From Maritimibacter sp. (GTDB lineage Bacteria; Pseudomonadota; Alphaproteobacteria; Rhodobacterales; Rhodobacteraceae), in the NCBI GenBank assembly GCA_002701395.1, contig NZVC01000059.1:23187-87186 (forward strand): DNA of 64,000 nucleotides. Reading direction: 5' to 3'. The notes beneath the pieces were generated by a model, which ran no database searches, was not told the origin of the DNA, and worked only from the letters and a program-made list of their open reading frames with translations. Positions 35,469 to 46,412 of the stretch are shown here, piece after piece. The translations under genes were made by a program, and so were the position numbers. Position 1 is the first letter of the stretch, and each line of letters opens with the position of its first letter.

Positions 35469-37133
35469 TCAGGAGATCCGGCTGAGGACGATGGTGACCT
35501 CGGGCTTCTTGCCGATCTCGTCCTGCGCCGTCTTGCGCACGATCCGACGCATCGCCTCGTCCAGCTTGTCGTCGTTACGCAGGGTCTTGGCATCGGCACG
35601 GTTCAGGAACTGGCTTAGGTCCTCTTCCATGACGTCGACCAGCGGCGACCGGCTGATACCGGTTTCCGGCAGGCCCGTCACCTCGCACCACGGGTCGCCG
35701 ACCGGCTCGTCATCCTCGAGGATGGCAGTCACCGTGACGTGGCCGTAAAGGGCCATCCGGATACGGTCGCGAATGATGCCGTCCAGCGCACCGATCAGGA
35801 CGATCCCGTCCTTATAGGTGCGGCCCGCCTCGACATAGCCCGCGATCTGCGGCGCGTCGCCGGTCAGGTCCACCATCGTGCCGTTCGGGGCGATCACCCC
35901 CGGCAGGCCGGACTCTTGCCCCAGCGCGACATGGGCCCTCAGGTGGCGGTGTTCGCCGTGCATCGGGACCAGCATCTTGGGCTTGATCAGACCGTGGACG
36001 AAGGCCAGATCCGGCCGGTTCGCGTGGCCCGAAACGTGATACAGACCGCCGCTGTCATCGACCACGTCGACGCCCATCTCGCTGAAGGCGTTCACGATCT
36101 TGGCCACGCCGCGTTCGTTGCCCGGAATGACCTTGGACGAAAACAGGAAGGTGTCGCCCTCTTTCAGCTCCAGACCAAGGTACTTGCCGCGCGAAAGCTG
36201 CGCCGAGGCGGCGCGATGCTCGCCCTGGCTGCCCGAGGTCAGAAGCATCAGGTTCTCACGCGGGATCGACGCGGCATCCTCTGGGCTGACGACCGTGGGG
36301 AAGTTGGTCAGCACGCCGGTCTCGATCCCGGCTGTCACCATGCGCCGCATGGCGCGGCCCAGCAGCACGATGGACCGCCCCGCCGCCTGCCCCGCCTCGG
36401 CCAGCGTTTTAAGACGAGCGATGTTGCTAGCGAAAGTGGTCGCCGCGACCATGCCGGGCGCCGCCGCGACAAGGTCACGGATGGCGTCGGGCAGATCGGA
36501 TTCCGACGGGCCCGGTTTCGGGCTGAACACGTTGGTGGAATCGCAGACCAGCGCCTGCACCCCGTCCTTCGCGATGTCGGCCCACATGTCGTCGTCGAAC
36601 GGCTCGCCCACGCCGGGCGCGCGGTCCAGCTTGAAGTCGCCGGTGTGCACAACGCGGCCATGCGGCGTGTCGATCACCAGCCCCGAGCTTTCGGGGATCG
36701 AGTGCGAAATCGGCGCGAAGCCCACCGTGAACGGCCCAGCGGTCACGGTTTCCGGCCACGGCGACACGGTGATCACGTCTTCCGGGTCAAGCCCGGCCTC
36801 TTCCATCTTCATACGGCCAAGGTGCGCGGTGAAGGCACGGGCATAGACCGGCGCCTTGATCATCGGCAGCAGCATCGCCAGCGCGCCGATGTGATCTTCG
36901 TGCGCGTGAGTGATGAACACGGCCTCGACGCGGTCGGCGCGCTCTTGCAGCCATTCGACATCAGCCATGATCAGGTCGACACCCGGGGTGCTGTCCATGT
37001 CGGGGAACGTCACGCCAAGGTCGACGACGATCAGCCGTTCCTCGTTCTCGGGACCGACGCCGTAGACATAGGTGTTCATCCCGATCTCGCCGGCGCCGCC
37101 GAGGGGAAGATAGATCAGCCGGCTCTGGCTCAT
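35469..37133 (-). CDS. rnj: Ribonuclease J
   Basis: The protein has 554 residues in the metallo-beta-lactamase/beta-CASP fold. The metal-binding HAHEDHIGAL and further motifs SGSQGEHRA and SGHANRPD are intact. RNase J carries 5'-to-3' exo- and endonuclease activity in mRNA turnover and rRNA maturation. Its start overlaps the coaX stop by four bases, so it is coupled to the pantothenate kinase gene at the distal end of the nuo run. Confidence 0.93.
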   Translation of the reverse strand: MSQSRLIYLPLGGAGEIGMNTYVYGVGPENEERLIVVDLGVTFPDMDSTPGVDLIMADVEWLQERADRVEAVFITHAHEDHIGALAMLLPMIKAPVYARAFTAHLGRMKMEEAGLDPEDVITVSPWPETVTAGPFTVGFAPISHSIPESSGLVIDTPHGRVVHTGDFKLDRAPGVGEPFDDDMWADIAKDGVQALVCDSTNVFSPKPGPSESDLPDAIRDLVAAAPGMVAATTFASNIARLKTLAEAGQAAGRSIVLLGRAMRRMVTAGIETGVLTNFPTVVSPEDAASIPRENLMLLTSGSQGEHRAASAQLSRGKYLGLELKEGDTFLFSSKVIPGNERGVAKIVNAFSEMGVDVVDDSGGLYHVSGHANRPDLAFVHGLIKPKMLVPMHGEHRHLRAHVALGQESGLPGVIAPNGTMVDLTGDAPQIAGYVEAGRTYKDGIVLIGALDGIIRDRIRMALYGHVTVTAILEDDEPVGDPWCEVTGLPETGISRSPLVDVMEEDLSQFLNRADAKTLRNDDKLDEAMRRIVRKTAQDEIGKKPEVTIVLSRIS

Positions 37134-37903
37134 GCGTTTTCCTTGTTGTAGCGATGGATCACGGTCAGGCCGTGCATCGTCAAATCATCTTCAATATCGT
37201 CGAACAGCACCTCGCCGCTGGCGAACAGGGGCGCAAGCCCCCCGGTGCCGACGATCCGCATCTCGCGGTCGTATTCGCCCTTGATCCGGGCCGTAACCTC
37301 TCGGACCAGACCGATGTATCCCCAGAACACACCTGTCTGCATGCACGCAACCGTATTCGTGCCGATCACCTTTTGCGGCCGCGTCACGTCGACGTGCGGC
37401 AGGGCCGCCGCAGCCATGTGCAACGCCTCAAGCGACAGGTTCACACCGGGGGCGATCACGCCGCCGACATAGGCGCCGTCATGGGCCACCACGTCGAAGG
37501 TCGTGGCGGTGCCGAAGTCGACCACGATGATGTCGCCGCCATGCCTGTCGAAGGCGCCGGCCGTGTTCACCAGCCGGTCCGGCCCCACCTGCGTGCCCGC
37601 ATCGACGCGCGGCTGAACCGGCAGCAGGCAGTCGGGCTTGCCCACCACATAGGGCCGCGTGTCGAAATAGCGATCGCACAGAACGCGCAGGTTGAAGACC
37701 ACGCGCGGGACGGTGGACGACACGATGACGTCGCCGATTTCGATCGGAACGCCGCGATGTTCCATCAACTGGCTGAACCAGACCCAGTACTGGTCCGCGG
37801 TACGCTGGTGTTCCGTCGCGGTGCGGAAAGTGGCGACGAACTCGCTGCCGTTCCAGACCGAGAACACGGTGTTGGTGTTGCCGCAGTCGATGCAAAGAAG
37901 CAT
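37130..37903 (-). CDS. coaX: Type III pantothenate kinase
   Basis: The protein has 257 residues in the ASKHA fold: DCGNTNTVFSVW (phosphate 1), DRLVNTAGAF and VDFGTATTFDVV (phosphate 2) are all present. CoaX phosphorylates pantothenate as the first step of CoA synthesis and is not inhibited by CoA. It lies 10 bases downstream of birA and overlaps rnj. Confidence 0.95.
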   Translation of the reverse strand: MLLCIDCGNTNTVFSVWNGSEFVATFRTATEHQRTADQYWVWFSQLMEHRGVPIEIGDVIVSSTVPRVVFNLRVLCDRYFDTRPYVVGKPDCLLPVQPRVDAGTQVGPDRLVNTAGAFDRHGGDIIVVDFGTATTFDVVAHDGAYVGGVIAPGVNLSLEALHMAAAALPHVDVTRPQKVIGTNTVACMQTGVFWGYIGLVREVTARIKGEYDREMRIVGTGGLAPLFASGEVLFDDIEDDLTMHGLTVIHRYNKENA

Positions 37904-37913
37904 GGCCGCCTCC

Positions 37914-38681
37914 CTAGAAGAACAAGTCGGCCGCTGCGATGTCGCGCGGTCCGGCGGAGGTTTGCAGGATCATATGGCCCGCGTCGTCGATACCAAGGAA
38001 CCGCCCCGTCAGTTCCGTGTTCGGAAGACGCGCGGTCACCGCCTCGCCCATGCGCGCCGCGCGCTGCAACCACGCGGTGCGGATCGGGCCGAAGCCGTAG
38101 GTGGTGAACTGATCCTCCCAGCGGGCGAAGGCCGGGGCCAGCGTGCGGAGAAAGGCCTGCGGCGGCACCAGCGTGTCGCACTCTTGCGCAAGGCAGACGG
38201 GCGGCGTCGCGCCGGGCTCGACCAGTTCAGCCGTCGGTGCCTGCGACAGGTTCACGCCGATGCCGATCGACAGGGCACCGCCCGGAAGCGATTCCAGCAA
38301 AATACCGGCAACCTTGCCGCCGTTCAGCAGCACGTCGTTGGGCCATTTCAGGGCGAACTGTCCCCGCGTACCGCACCGCGCGACGAAAGCGTCGTGCAGG
38401 GCCAGCGCCGTGGTGAAGGACCGCAGCGCGGCTTGCGCGGGGTCGCCCGCGTGGGGAAGCACAAGGGTGGCCGCGAAATTACCGGGGGGGTGCTGCCAAG
38501 CGCGGCCGCGGCGACCGTGGCCCGCCGTCTGGTGACGCGCCAGGATCCAGGCGGGTCCGGCCAGGTCGGGGGCGCGCCGCCGGGCCTCGGCCATCGTGCT
38601 GTCGGTTTCCTCCAGCAGCAAGCGGTCGTATCCGTCGGGCCAGGCGCTGCCCGCCCCGACGGTGGCGGGATCAGTGGACAA
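37914..38681 (-). CDS. birA: Biotin-[acetyl-CoA-carboxylase] ligase
   Basis: The protein has 255 residues, catalytic domain only, without the N-terminal DNA-binding domain of E. coli BirA. It has [24 protein letters not shown] (biotinyl-AMP loop) and [17 protein letters not shown]. It joins biotin to the carrier protein of acetyl-CoA carboxylase. No ATG is available upstream of the domain; TTG at 38681 is the likely start and overlaps the nuoN end by 11 bases. Confidence 0.9.
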   Translation of the reverse strand: MSTDPATVGAGSAWPDGYDRLLLEETDSTMAEARRRAPDLAGPAWILARHQTAGHGRRGRAWQHPPGNFAATLVLPHAGDPAQAALRSFTTALALHDAFVARCGTRGQFALKWPNDVLLNGGKVAGILLESLPGGALSIGIGVNLSQAPTAELVEPGATPPVCLAQECDTLVPPQAFLRTLAPAFARWEDQFTTYGFGPIRTAWLQRAARMGEAVTARLPNTELTGRFLGIDDAGHMILQTSAGPRDIAAADLFF

Positions 38682-40110
38682 GGGCCGCTGCCGCTGCCGC
38701 TGCCGGGCCCTCGATGCCGAAGAGGTTCACGACCCCCAGCAGCATCACCGCGGCCGCGATCATCAGCAGTGCCCATTGCGGAGCGGGCATCGCGCCGTCC
38801 AGCGCCTCGCCCTCCTCGCCGAAGTACATGTAGTACACGATGCGCAGGTAGTAGAACGCGCCGATCACCGAAGCGATCACGCCCGCGACCGCCAGCCACG
38901 CCATGTTGGCGTCGACCGCCGCGCGCAGCACGTAGAACTTCCCGAAGAAGCCCACCAGCGGCGGCACACCCGCCATCGAGAACATCAGGATCAGCACCGC
39001 AAGCGCCTTCAGCGGCTCGCGTTTGGAATACATGTTCAGCGCGCGGATGTCGGTGACGATGCGGCCATCGCGTTGCATCGACAGGATGAAGGCGAAGGTG
39101 CCGACGTTCATGGTGATGTAGATCGCCATGTAGACCAGCATCGCCTGCACACCGAATTCGGTGCCGGACGCAAGGCCGATCAGGGCAAAGCCCATGTGGG
39201 TGATCGATGAATAGGCCATCAGCCGCTTGATGTCGCGCTGGCCGATCGCCGCGACCGAACCAAGGAACATCGACGCCACCGCAAGGAACGCCACGATCTG
39301 CCCCCAGTCGCCGGTGGCAGAGCCGAAGGCGTCATGCACCAGCCGCGCGAACAGGGCCATCGCGGCCATCTTGGGCGCTGTGGCGAAGAAGGCGGTGATC
39401 GGGGTCGGCGCGCCTTCGTAGACGTCGGGCGTCCACATGTGGAACGGCACGGCCGAGACCTTGAACGCCAGACCGGCCAGCAGGAACACAAGGCCGAACA
39501 GCAGGCCCAGCGGCATCTCACCCTCGCCCGCGGCCTGGATAATGCCCGCGAACTCCGTGGTGCCCGAGAAGCCATAGGTCAGCGACGCGCCGTACAGCAG
39601 AAGACCGGACGACAGCGCGCCCAGCACAAAGTACTTCAGGCCCGCCTCGGTCGATTTGACGCTGTCGCGGCGCAGCGAGGCGACGACGTACAGCGCCAGC
39701 GACTGCAGCTCCAGCCCCATGTACAGCACGATCAGGTCCCCGGCCGAGACCATGACGCACATGCCCACGGCGGCCAGCGCCACCAGCAGCGGATACTCGA
39801 ACCGCAGCAGGTCGCGTTTCTGCATGTAGTCCTGGCTCATGACCAGAACGGCTGCGGCGGAGACAAGGATCACGATCTTCGAGAACCGCGCAAAGGCGTC
39901 GTCGCGGAACAGCCCGTCGAACGCAAGGTTCGCGCCCTCGCCGTTCAGGCCGATGTACAGGGCGAGGATCAGGAAGATGCCCGCGGTGCCCCAGACCATC
40001 ATCGGCGCGGTCTTGTCCTTGCCGGTGTAGACGGCGAACAGCAGGGCCGCCATCGCGAAGATCGCCAGGATGATCTCCGGCAGGAGGATCGAGAAATCGG
40101 CAGAGGTCAT
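38671..40110 (-). CDS. nuoN: NADH-quinone oxidoreductase subunit N
   Basis: The protein has 479 residues and about 14 transmembrane helices, belonging to the Mrp-antiporter-like proton-pumping subunits. The conserved membrane lysine region [20 protein letters not shown] and [16 protein letters not shown] are present. It forms the proximal antiporter-like unit of complex I. It is last of the 14 core genes, followed directly by birA. Confidence 0.95.
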   Translation of the reverse strand: MTSADFSILLPEIILAIFAMAALLFAVYTGKDKTAPMMVWGTAGIFLILALYIGLNGEGANLAFDGLFRDDAFARFSKIVILVSAAAVLVMSQDYMQKRDLLRFEYPLLVALAAVGMCVMVSAGDLIVLYMGLELQSLALYVVASLRRDSVKSTEAGLKYFVLGALSSGLLLYGASLTYGFSGTTEFAGIIQAAGEGEMPLGLLFGLVFLLAGLAFKVSAVPFHMWTPDVYEGAPTPITAFFATAPKMAAMALFARLVHDAFGSATGDWGQIVAFLAVASMFLGSVAAIGQRDIKRLMAYSSITHMGFALIGLASGTEFGVQAMLVYMAIYITMNVGTFAFILSMQRDGRIVTDIRALNMYSKREPLKALAVLILMFSMAGVPPLVGFFGKFYVLRAAVDANMAWLAVAGVIASVIGAFYYLRIVYYMYFGEEGEALDGAMPAPQWALLMIAAAVMLLGVVNLFGIEGPAAAAAAALVH

Positions 40111-40113
40111 GGC

Positions 40114-41682
40114 TTAGTGCCCCGCTTCTACGTTGGCTGTGCTATCGGCGACGGCCGTGGTGCCGCCGTCCCAAGCCGCGACGGCGGCCTGGTTGTCGGA
40201 AATCAGCGCCTCGACCGAGGGGCCGATGATATCGGTGACAAGGCTGGGATAGACGCCCAGCAGCAGGGTCATCACCACGAGCGGGGCGAAGATCGCCTTC
40301 TCGCGGCGGGTCATGTCGGTGATCGAGCGCAGGCTTTCCTTGATCAGGTCGCCCATCACGACCCGGCGGTACAGCCACAGGGCATAGCCAGCCGACAGGA
40401 TCACGCCGGTACAGGCGATGACCGCGACCCAGGTGTTGGCCTGGAACATGCCCATCAGGGTCAGAAACTCGCCCACGAAGCCCGAGGTGCCCGGCAGGCC
40501 GACGTTCGCCATCGTGAACAGCATGAAGATCAGCGCATAGGCCGGCATCCGGTTCACCAGACCGCCATAGGCGTCGATGTCGCGGGTGTGCATCCGATCA
40601 TAGATCACGCCGACGCACAGGAACAACGCGCCCGACACGAAGCCGTGGCTGATCATCTGGAAGATGGCGCCGTCGATGCCCTGCTGGTTCGCCGCGAAGA
40701 TCCCCGCCGTGACATAGCCCATGTGGGCCACGGACGAATAAGCGATCAGCTTCTTCATGTCCTGCTGCGCCAGCGCCACCAGCGACGTGTAGACGATGGC
40801 GATGGCCGACATCCAAAGCACCAGCGGCGCCAGCAGGTCGGAGGCCACCGGGAACATCGGCAGGCTGAACCGCAGGAAACCGTAGCCACCCATCTTCAGC
40901 AGGATCGCCGCCAGCACGACCGACCCGGCGGTCGGCGCCTGAACGTGCGCGTCCGGCAGCCAGGTGTGCACCGGCCACATCGGCATCTTCACCGCGAAGC
41001 TGGCGAAGAAGGCGACCCACAGCAGTGTCTGCAGCCCGCCCACGATCTGAACGCCCAGCAGGCTGAACGTATCCGACCCGAAGTTATGCGCCAGAAGCGT
41101 CGGAATGTCGGTGGTGCCCGCGTCGACATACATCGCGATCATCGCCACCAGCATCAGGACCGACCCGAAGAAGGTATACAGGAAGAACTTGAACGACGCG
41201 TAGATCCGGTCCTTGCCGCCCCAGATGCCGATGATCAGGAACATCGGGATCAGACCGCCTTCGAAGAACAGGTAGAACAGGATCAGGTCCAGCGCGACGA
41301 ACACGCCCAGCATCAGCGTTTCCAGCACGAGGAACGCGATCATGTATTCCTTCACCCGGTGCGTGACGCCCCAGCAAGCAAGGATCGTAAGGGGCATCAG
41401 GAAGGTCGTGAGCATCACGAACAGCACAGAGATACCGTCGACGCCGACCTTGTAGGTCAGGCCCACCAGCCACGCGTGTTCCTCGACAAACTGAAAGCCG
41501 GTGTCCGACGGATCGAACTGGGCGATCAGGAAGATCGAGATCAGGAAGGTGATCGACGTCGCGATCAGCGCAAGCCACTTGGCGTTCTTCTGCGCCGCTT
41601 CATCTTCCCCGCGCAGGAACAGCGCAAGGATCGCCGCCCCAAGGAGCGGGATGAAGGTGATCATGGAAAGAAGGTTGTCCAT
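40114..41682 (-). CDS. nuoM: NADH-quinone oxidoreductase subunit M
   Basis: The protein has 522 residues and about 14 transmembrane helices. The key channel residues are in [23 protein letters not shown] and [14 protein letters not shown], with the TM5 Glu in [20 protein letters not shown] (read as overlapping segments). It is an antiporter-like proton-translocating subunit. It starts 15 bases after the nuoL stop. Confidence 0.95.
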   Translation of the reverse strand: MDNLLSMITFIPLLGAAILALFLRGEDEAAQKNAKWLALIATSITFLISIFLIAQFDPSDTGFQFVEEHAWLVGLTYKVGVDGISVLFVMLTTFLMPLTILACWGVTHRVKEYMIAFLVLETLMLGVFVALDLILFYLFFEGGLIPMFLIIGIWGGKDRIYASFKFFLYTFFGSVLMLVAMIAMYVDAGTTDIPTLLAHNFGSDTFSLLGVQIVGGLQTLLWVAFFASFAVKMPMWPVHTWLPDAHVQAPTAGSVVLAAILLKMGGYGFLRFSLPMFPVASDLLAPLVLWMSAIAIVYTSLVALAQQDMKKLIAYSSVAHMGYVTAGIFAANQQGIDGAIFQMISHGFVSGALFLCVGVIYDRMHTRDIDAYGGLVNRMPAYALIFMLFTMANVGLPGTSGFVGEFLTLMGMFQANTWVAVIACTGVILSAGYALWLYRRVVMGDLIKESLRSITDMTRREKAIFAPLVVMTLLLGVYPSLVTDIIGPSVEALISDNQAAVAAWDGGTTAVADSTANVEAGH

Positions 41683-41696
41683 ACCTCAGGCCCCGC

Positions 41697-43817
41697 TCAG
41701 CTCAGCACCATCCAGGTGATGAAGATGACAATCCCCAGCACCATCGTGAAAGCGTATGTAAAGATGTATCCGGACTGTGCCCGGCCCGCGAGGCGGGTAA
41801 AGAACGGCACCACGCCCATCGCCAGTCCGTTCAGCGCGCCGTCGATGGTGCCCTGATCGCCGCGCCGCCACAGCAGACCGCCAAGGGCCTTCGCAGGCCG
41901 CACGAAGACGAAATCGTAGATCTCGTCGAAGTACCACTTGTTCAGCAGGAACAGGTACAGCGGGCGCTGGTTCTCGGCCAGCCGCTTGGGCAGCGAAGTG
42001 TCGCGGATGTAGAACAGCCACGCCCCGAACAGACCGATCAGCATCGCGATGAAGGGCGACACCTTCACCCAAGCGGGCGAATGGTGCGCGTCGTCCATGA
42101 CGTGATTGTCCGGCGCCATGTAGATCGCGCCAGCCGTCCAGCCGCCTGCAACCTCGTGGCCGCCCTCGCCTTCCGCGCCCTCGCCGTGATCCTCGGCGCT
42201 TTCGGCCGCGACGGCCTCTTCGCCGGTGGTTTCGGTTTCGGCCTCGGCATGGTCGTCGCCTGCCACGGTTTCCTCGTGGTGCGCCGGGATGCCGAAGAAG
42301 CGGTTCACGCGGTCATGGTCGCCGAAGAACGGCCCGTACCAGACCATACCGGCCAGCACCGCACCCACCGCCAGAACGCCCAGCGGGATCAGCATGACCT
42401 TCGGGCTTTCGTGCGCGTGTTCGTGCGTGTGCTTGTCGCCGCGCGGCGTGCCGAAGAAGGTCAGGAACATCAGCCGCCACGAATAGAAGCTGGTGAACAT
42501 CGCCGCGATGACCAGCATCCAGAAGGCATAGGTGCCCACGCCGGTATGCGCGCCGAACGCGCTTTCGATGATCGCATCCTTCGACAAGAAGCCCGCAAAG
42601 CCGATGTGGGTCAGCGGGATACCGACGCCGGTGATCGCCAGCGTGCCGATCAGCATCGCGTAATAGGTGTAGGGGATCTTCTTTCGAAGCCCGCCATAGT
42701 TCCGCATGTCCTGCTCGTGGTGCATCGCGTGGATGACGGAACCGGCGCCAAGGAACAGCATCGCCTTGAAGAAGGCGTGCGTGAACAGGTGGAACATCGC
42801 CGCCGAATAGACGCCGACGCCCGCCGCCACGAACATGTAGCCCAGCTGCGAACAGGTCGAATAGGCGATCACGCGCTTGATGTCGTTCTGCACCAGACCG
42901 ACCGTCGCCGCGAAGAACGCAGTGGTTGCGCCCAGCACGACGATGAAGGCGGTCGCCGCGGGGGCGAATTCGTACAGCGGCGACATCCGGCAGACCAGGA
43001 ACACGCCCGCGGTCACCATCGTCGCGGCGTGGATCAGCGCCGACACCGGGGTCGGGCCTTCCATCGCGTCCGGCAGCCACGTGTGCAGCAGCAGCTGTGC
43101 CGACTTGCCCATCGCGCCGATGAACAGCAGCACGCCGATCAGGTTGGCCGCGTTCCACTCGGTCCACAGGAAGGTCAGGTTGGTCTGCGCCAGTTCCGGC
43201 GCCATGCCGAAGATGATGTCCATGTCGACGCTGTCGGTCAGGAAGAACAGCGCTAAGATGCCCAGCAGGAAGCCGAAGTCACCGACACGGTTGACGATGA
43301 AGGCCTTCATCGCCGCCGCGCCCGCGCTGGGTTTGCGGAAGTAGAAACCGATCAGCAGGTAGGACGCGACGCCCACGCCTTCCCAGCCGAAGAACATCTG
43401 GATCAGGTTGTCGGCGGTGACCAGCGACAGCATCGCGAAGGTGAAGAACGACAGGTAGGCGAAGAACCGGGGACGATAGCTTTCGCCTTCCTTGAAGTTC
43501 TCGTCATGCGCCATGTAGCCGAAGGAATACAGATGCACGAGCGCCGACACGGTGGTGACGACGATCAGCATGATCGCGGTCAGGCGGTCCAGCCGGATCG
43601 CCCATTCGGTCGCCAGCGTGCCGCTTTCGATGAAGCGGAAGATCGGGATCTGCTGCGCCTCTCCGTCGAAGGACAGGAACACCGCCCACGAAAGGATACA
43701 GGCCAGAAACAGCAGGAAGGTCGCGGTCCACTGCGCGGCGTACTCGCCGATCAGCCGCCAGCCGAACCCGCAGATGATGGCGCCCAGCAGCGGGGCGAAC
43801 AGGATGATGGGTTCCAT
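41697..43817 (-). CDS. nuoL: NADH-quinone oxidoreductase subunit L
   Basis: The protein has 706 residues, longer than E. coli NuoL (613). The antiporter core includes [17 protein letters not shown] (membrane Glu), [19 protein letters not shown] and [16 protein letters not shown] His/Glu/Ala-rich insert near residues 520-560 ([20 protein letters not shown]) is predicted to be disordered and accounts for part of the extra length. The C-terminal long lateral helix region follows. Distal proton-pumping subunit of complex I. Confidence 0.95.
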   Translation of the reverse strand: MEPIILFAPLLGAIICGFGWRLIGEYAAQWTATFLLFLACILSWAVFLSFDGEAQQIPIFRFIESGTLATEWAIRLDRLTAIMLIVVTTVSALVHLYSFGYMAHDENFKEGESYRPRFFAYLSFFTFAMLSLVTADNLIQMFFGWEGVGVASYLLIGFYFRKPSAGAAAMKAFIVNRVGDFGFLLGILALFFLTDSVDMDIIFGMAPELAQTNLTFLWTEWNAANLIGVLLFIGAMGKSAQLLLHTWLPDAMEGPTPVSALIHAATMVTAGVFLVCRMSPLYEFAPAATAFIVVLGATTAFFAATVGLVQNDIKRVIAYSTCSQLGYMFVAAGVGVYSAAMFHLFTHAFFKAMLFLGAGSVIHAMHHEQDMRNYGGLRKKIPYTYYAMLIGTLAITGVGIPLTHIGFAGFLSKDAIIESAFGAHTGVGTYAFWMLVIAAMFTSFYSWRLMFLTFFGTPRGDKHTHEHAHESPKVMLIPLGVLAVGAVLAGMVWYGPFFGDHDRVNRFFGIPAHHEETVAGDDHAEAETETTGEEAVAAESAEDHGEGAEGEGGHEVAGGWTAGAIYMAPDNHVMDDAHHSPAWVKVSPFIAMLIGLFGAWLFYIRDTSLPKRLAENQRPLYLFLLNKWYFDEIYDFVFVRPAKALGGLLWRRGDQGTIDGALNGLAMGVVPFFTRLAGRAQSGYIFTYAFTMVLGIVIFITWMVLS

Positions 43818-43823
43818 CGCGGA

Positions 43824-44129
43824 TCAGCCTTTCATCACGTTGACGTCTTCGACGTCGATGGTGCCCCGGTTGCGGAAGAAGCAGACCAGGATCGCCAGCC
43901 CGATTGCCGCCTCGGCCGCGGCGACCGTCAGCACGAACAGGGTGAACACCTGCCCGACCAGGTCGCCCAGGTAGGACGAGAAGGCGACGAAGTTGATGTT
44001 GACCGACAGCAGGATCAGTTCCAGCGACATCAGCAGGATGATCACGTTCTTCCGGTTCAGGAAGATGCCGAAGATGCCGATGACGAACAGTGCCGCGGCG
44101 ACCGCCAGGTAGTGTTCAAGTCCGACCAT
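43824..44129 (-). CDS. nuoK: NADH-quinone oxidoreductase subunit K
   Basis: The protein has 101 residues and three transmembrane helices; the two conserved membrane Glu residues are in [19 protein letters not shown] and [17 protein letters not shown]. It belongs to the MrpC-like part of the proton path in complex I. GAGGG precedes the ATG at 44129, deciding against a start ten codons upstream. It overlaps the small upstream frame by 14 bases. Confidence 0.94.
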   Translation of the reverse strand: MVGLEHYLAVAAALFVIGIFGIFLNRKNVIILLMSLELILLSVNINFVAFSSYLGDLVGQVFTLFVLTVAAAEAAIGLAILVCFFRNRGTIDVEDVNVMKG

Positions 44130-44232
44130 TGCGTCCCTCAAGTCTCTTTTTCTTTTCACGCCGCCGCCGGATGGCGGTGACGCACAGTGCCACCAGTCCC
44201 AGCAGCGGCAGAAGCGGAGCGAACTGGTTCAT
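44116..44232 (-). CDS. Small membrane peptide upstream of nuoK
   Basis: A 38-codon frame [20 protein letters not shown] continues with a strongly basic tail ([18 protein letters not shown]), i.e. one transmembrane helix with the basic end inside. GGGGTG/AAGGGG lies just upstream of the ATG at 44232. It overlaps the nuoK start, a sign of translational coupling. Family not recognised; it may be a complex I assembly peptide or a leader controlling nuoK. Confidence 0.5.
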   Translation of the reverse strand: MNQFAPLLPLLGLVALCVTAIRRRREKKKRLEGRNGRT

Positions 44233-44308
44233 CACCCCGTCCCCCTTCGTGTCCTGCCGGCCGTCGCCGTCCCGTCGCGCCGCACGGACGCCGCCGGAAC
44301 CGGCCGGA

Positions 44309-44869
44309 TCATTTCGCCCCCGCCGAACCGGGGTAATATGCCTTGCACCCGCACCCAAGGTCGAACCGTCGATCGGACGGCGCCCCGTGGTTCGAGATGC
44401 CGATCGCCCGGCCCGAGACCGGTACGATCGCCGCGTTGTTCAGTCCGCTTGCACGCGCCACGATCTCGGTCAGTGGCAGCAGTGCCCCGGCGGCAGAGGC
44501 CGCTTCGACGGCGTTCTGCAGGTCTGTCCACTGGCCCGGCGGGATCGGAGCCGGAAACTCGATCAGGCCGGACGGCCCGAAGATCGCGGCCTGGTCCGCG
44601 TTGCAGTCGACCACGATGGTGGTCTGACGCGCCGCGCAGGCGTGGCCGTCCCAATACACTTGCTGGACGTAGCCTTTGCCCAGATCCACGGCGGCAGAGA
44701 CACCTTCGTCCTCGATCCCGTCGTCGAAATAGGTGATCCCGCAGGTGCCGAACCGCATACTCTCGCGGCCTTCCATGTACACCATCTCGCACGCCCCGGC
44801 AGCGCCGGCGGCCAGAGCCGCGGCAGCCGCAAAGACCGGAAGGGTGACATTGAGGGCCGCAGCGGTCAT
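44309..44869 (-). CDS. Secreted protein of unknown function in nuo operon
   Basis: The protein has 186 residues with an Ala-rich signal peptide ([25 protein letters not shown]). The mature part has several cysteines (CEMVYMEGRES, FGTCGITYFDD, HACAARQTTIVVDCNAD, CGCKAYYPG) that could form disulphides in the periplasm. Not recognised. Its start overlaps the stop of the preceding small secreted-protein gene by four bases, so it is coupled to it inside the nuo run. Confidence 0.65.
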   Translation of the reverse strand: MTAAALNVTLPVFAAAAALAAGAAGACEMVYMEGRESMRFGTCGITYFDDGIEDEGVSAAVDLGKGYVQQVYWDGHACAARQTTIVVDCNADQAAIFGPSGLIEFPAPIPPGQWTDLQNAVEAASAAGALLPLTEIVARASGLNNAAIVPVSGRAIGISNHGAPSDRRFDLGCGCKAYYPGSAGAK

Positions 44870-45306
44870 TCCGCCCACCCCGCCATCAGATCGCAGGCAC
44901 AATCGCCGAACTCGTTGCGCGACATGCGGACGCCGGCGCCTTGCAGGGCCATCTCGTCGCCGATCTGGCGCATCGTGTACCGACCCGCGCCGAATGCCAT
45001 ATCCTCGAACCGGGACCGCGCCGGTTGCTGGTCGCCCCGCGGCAGGACCACCAAAAGTTCGCTGCCAGAGCGGCAGTGCTGCAGCACATAGCGATCCGGC
45101 TTGCCGGTGTCCGAGTGGAACACCTCAAGCACGGCGAAACCGTCGCCAGCCTCGCTCAGGAAGGCCGGGTCCATCGCCGCCGTTTCCTGGCCGAGCGGCA
45201 CGAACCGACCGGCCGCGCCGTCCCAATAACAGGGCGGCGGCGGCGCCAGCGCGTCCGCGGCGGTGGCCGCAAAGGCCATCAGGGATATGACGGCCAGAAG
45301 CCTCAA
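44866..45306 (-). CDS. Secreted protein of unknown function after nuoJ
   Basis: The protein has 146 residues. The likely start is a TTG overlapping the nuoJ stop (TTGA), giving a good signal peptide ([21 protein letters not shown]); an ATG at 45279 would leave a shorter leader. The mature protein is acidic with a C-terminal CACDL motif. Not recognised. Overlaps on both sides tie it tightly to nuoJ and to the next secreted-protein gene. Confidence 0.6.
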   Translation of the reverse strand: MRLLAVISLMAFAATAADALAPPPPCYWDGAAGRFVPLGQETAAMDPAFLSEAGDGFAVLEVFHSDTGKPDRYVLQHCRSGSELLVVLPRGDQQPARSRFEDMAFGAGRYTMRQIGDEMALQGAGVRMSRNEFGDCACDLMAGWAE

Positions 45307-45917
45307 AGGCCCTGCCCCGGTTTCACGTCGCGCACTTCCATCGCCTTGGCCGGGTCGCGGTACATCTGCGCCAGCACGTTCTGCCGCTTGACCCATGTGC
45401 GGTGGCGCAGTGTCAGGACGATCGCCCCGACCATCGCGACCAGCAGAATCAGGCCGGCAAGCTGGAACATCAGGATGTATTTGTCGTACACCAGCGCACC
45501 CAAGGCCGCGGTGTTGTGCAGTTCGGCCACGTCGGGCGCCACGGCGGCCCGCAGGCCCATCGCGCCATCGGCGAAGGTCCAGCTGCCGTAGACCAGCCCC
45601 AGTTCCATCAACAGGACGACGCCGATCAGCAACGCCAGCGGCATATAGCGCGCCATCTCGGCCTTGAGCTCGGCAAAGTCGACGTCCAGCATCATGACCA
45701 CGAACAGGAACAGCACCGCCACGGCGCCGACGTAGACGATGATCAGAAGCATCGCCACGAACTCGGCCCCCAGCAGGACGAACAGCCCGGCGGCGGACAG
45801 GAACGCGAGGATCAGCCACAGAACCGAGTGCACCGGGTTGCGGCTGACCACGGTCATCAGGCCCGAGGCCAGTACCGCGATGGCGAACACGTAGAATGCG
45901 AAGTCGGCGACGGTCAT
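45303..45917 (-). CDS. nuoJ: NADH-quinone oxidoreductase subunit J
   Basis: The protein has 204 residues and five transmembrane helices, with the conserved TM3 region [20 protein letters not shown] holding the pi-bulge glycine/tyrosine. NuoJ links the quinone site to the proton channels of complex I. It overlaps the carboxymuconolactone-decarboxylase-like gene upstream by four bases. Confidence 0.94.
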   Translation of the reverse strand: MTVADFAFYVFAIAVLASGLMTVVSRNPVHSVLWLILAFLSAAGLFVLLGAEFVAMLLIIVYVGAVAVLFLFVVMMLDVDFAELKAEMARYMPLALLIGVVLLMELGLVYGSWTFADGAMGLRAAVAPDVAELHNTAALGALVYDKYILMFQLAGLILLVAMVGAIVLTLRHRTWVKRQNVLAQMYRDPAKAMEVRDVKPGQGL

Positions 45918-46324
45918 GCTTGTCCCTCCTGCCCCGCGCTCATGACCTCGCGGGCGAGGTTCATCGCCTTGGTCATCGCGGGAACGCCGCCGAACATGCC
46001 GGCCAGCGAGATGGTCTCGGTGATTTCCTGCTCTGTCGCGCCGGCCTCAAGGGCGTGGCGGACGGTCAGCCGGATCTGAGCCTCGGCCTGCGCGCCGAGG
46101 ATGGTCAGGCCCTGAAGCGTCAGAAGCAGCTTGTTCTTCGCGCTCAGGCCTTCGGGATTCCATGTCTTGCCCCAGAACGCTTCCATCACGTCCTTGGGCA
46201 TCACCGGCCACATCTTCTCGATCGCGGCGGGGGTGAAGGATTCCATGATCGGACCCATCGCCTTGGACCAGTCCTGCCCCATCTTCATGAGGTCCTCGAA
46301 CGGGTTCTTCGGTCCGTCGGTCAT
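45914..46324 (-). CDS. Carboxymuconolactone decarboxylase/AhpD-like protein inside nuo operon
   Basis: The protein has 136 residues in the CMD all-helical fold: [22 protein letters not shown], then [22 protein letters not shown] and a helix [18 protein letters not shown]. The CxxC redox pair of AhpD is absent, so it is not a thiol peroxidase of that kind. GGAGGG precedes the ATG at 46324. It lies between nuoI and nuoJ and overlaps nuoJ by four bases. Its link to complex I is unknown. Confidence 0.82.
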   Translation of the reverse strand: MTDGPKNPFEDLMKMGQDWSKAMGPIMESFTPAAIEKMWPVMPKDVMEAFWGKTWNPEGLSAKNKLLLTLQGLTILGAQAEAQIRLTVRHALEAGATEQEITETISLAGMFGGVPAMTKAMNLAREVMSAGQEGQA

Positions 46325-46412
46325 GCGAAACCCTCCGTGACGCCTGCGACGGCGCCCGTATGCTCTGTGCAAATCCGCCGGCTGGCGCCGGGATATGTCA
46401 GGCCCCGGCGGG

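Noticed and set aside
39334..41856. 840-codon plus-strand frame opposite nuoN/nuoM
   Set aside because: Gln/Arg/His-rich antisense of two certain complex I genes; no ribosome site or domain.
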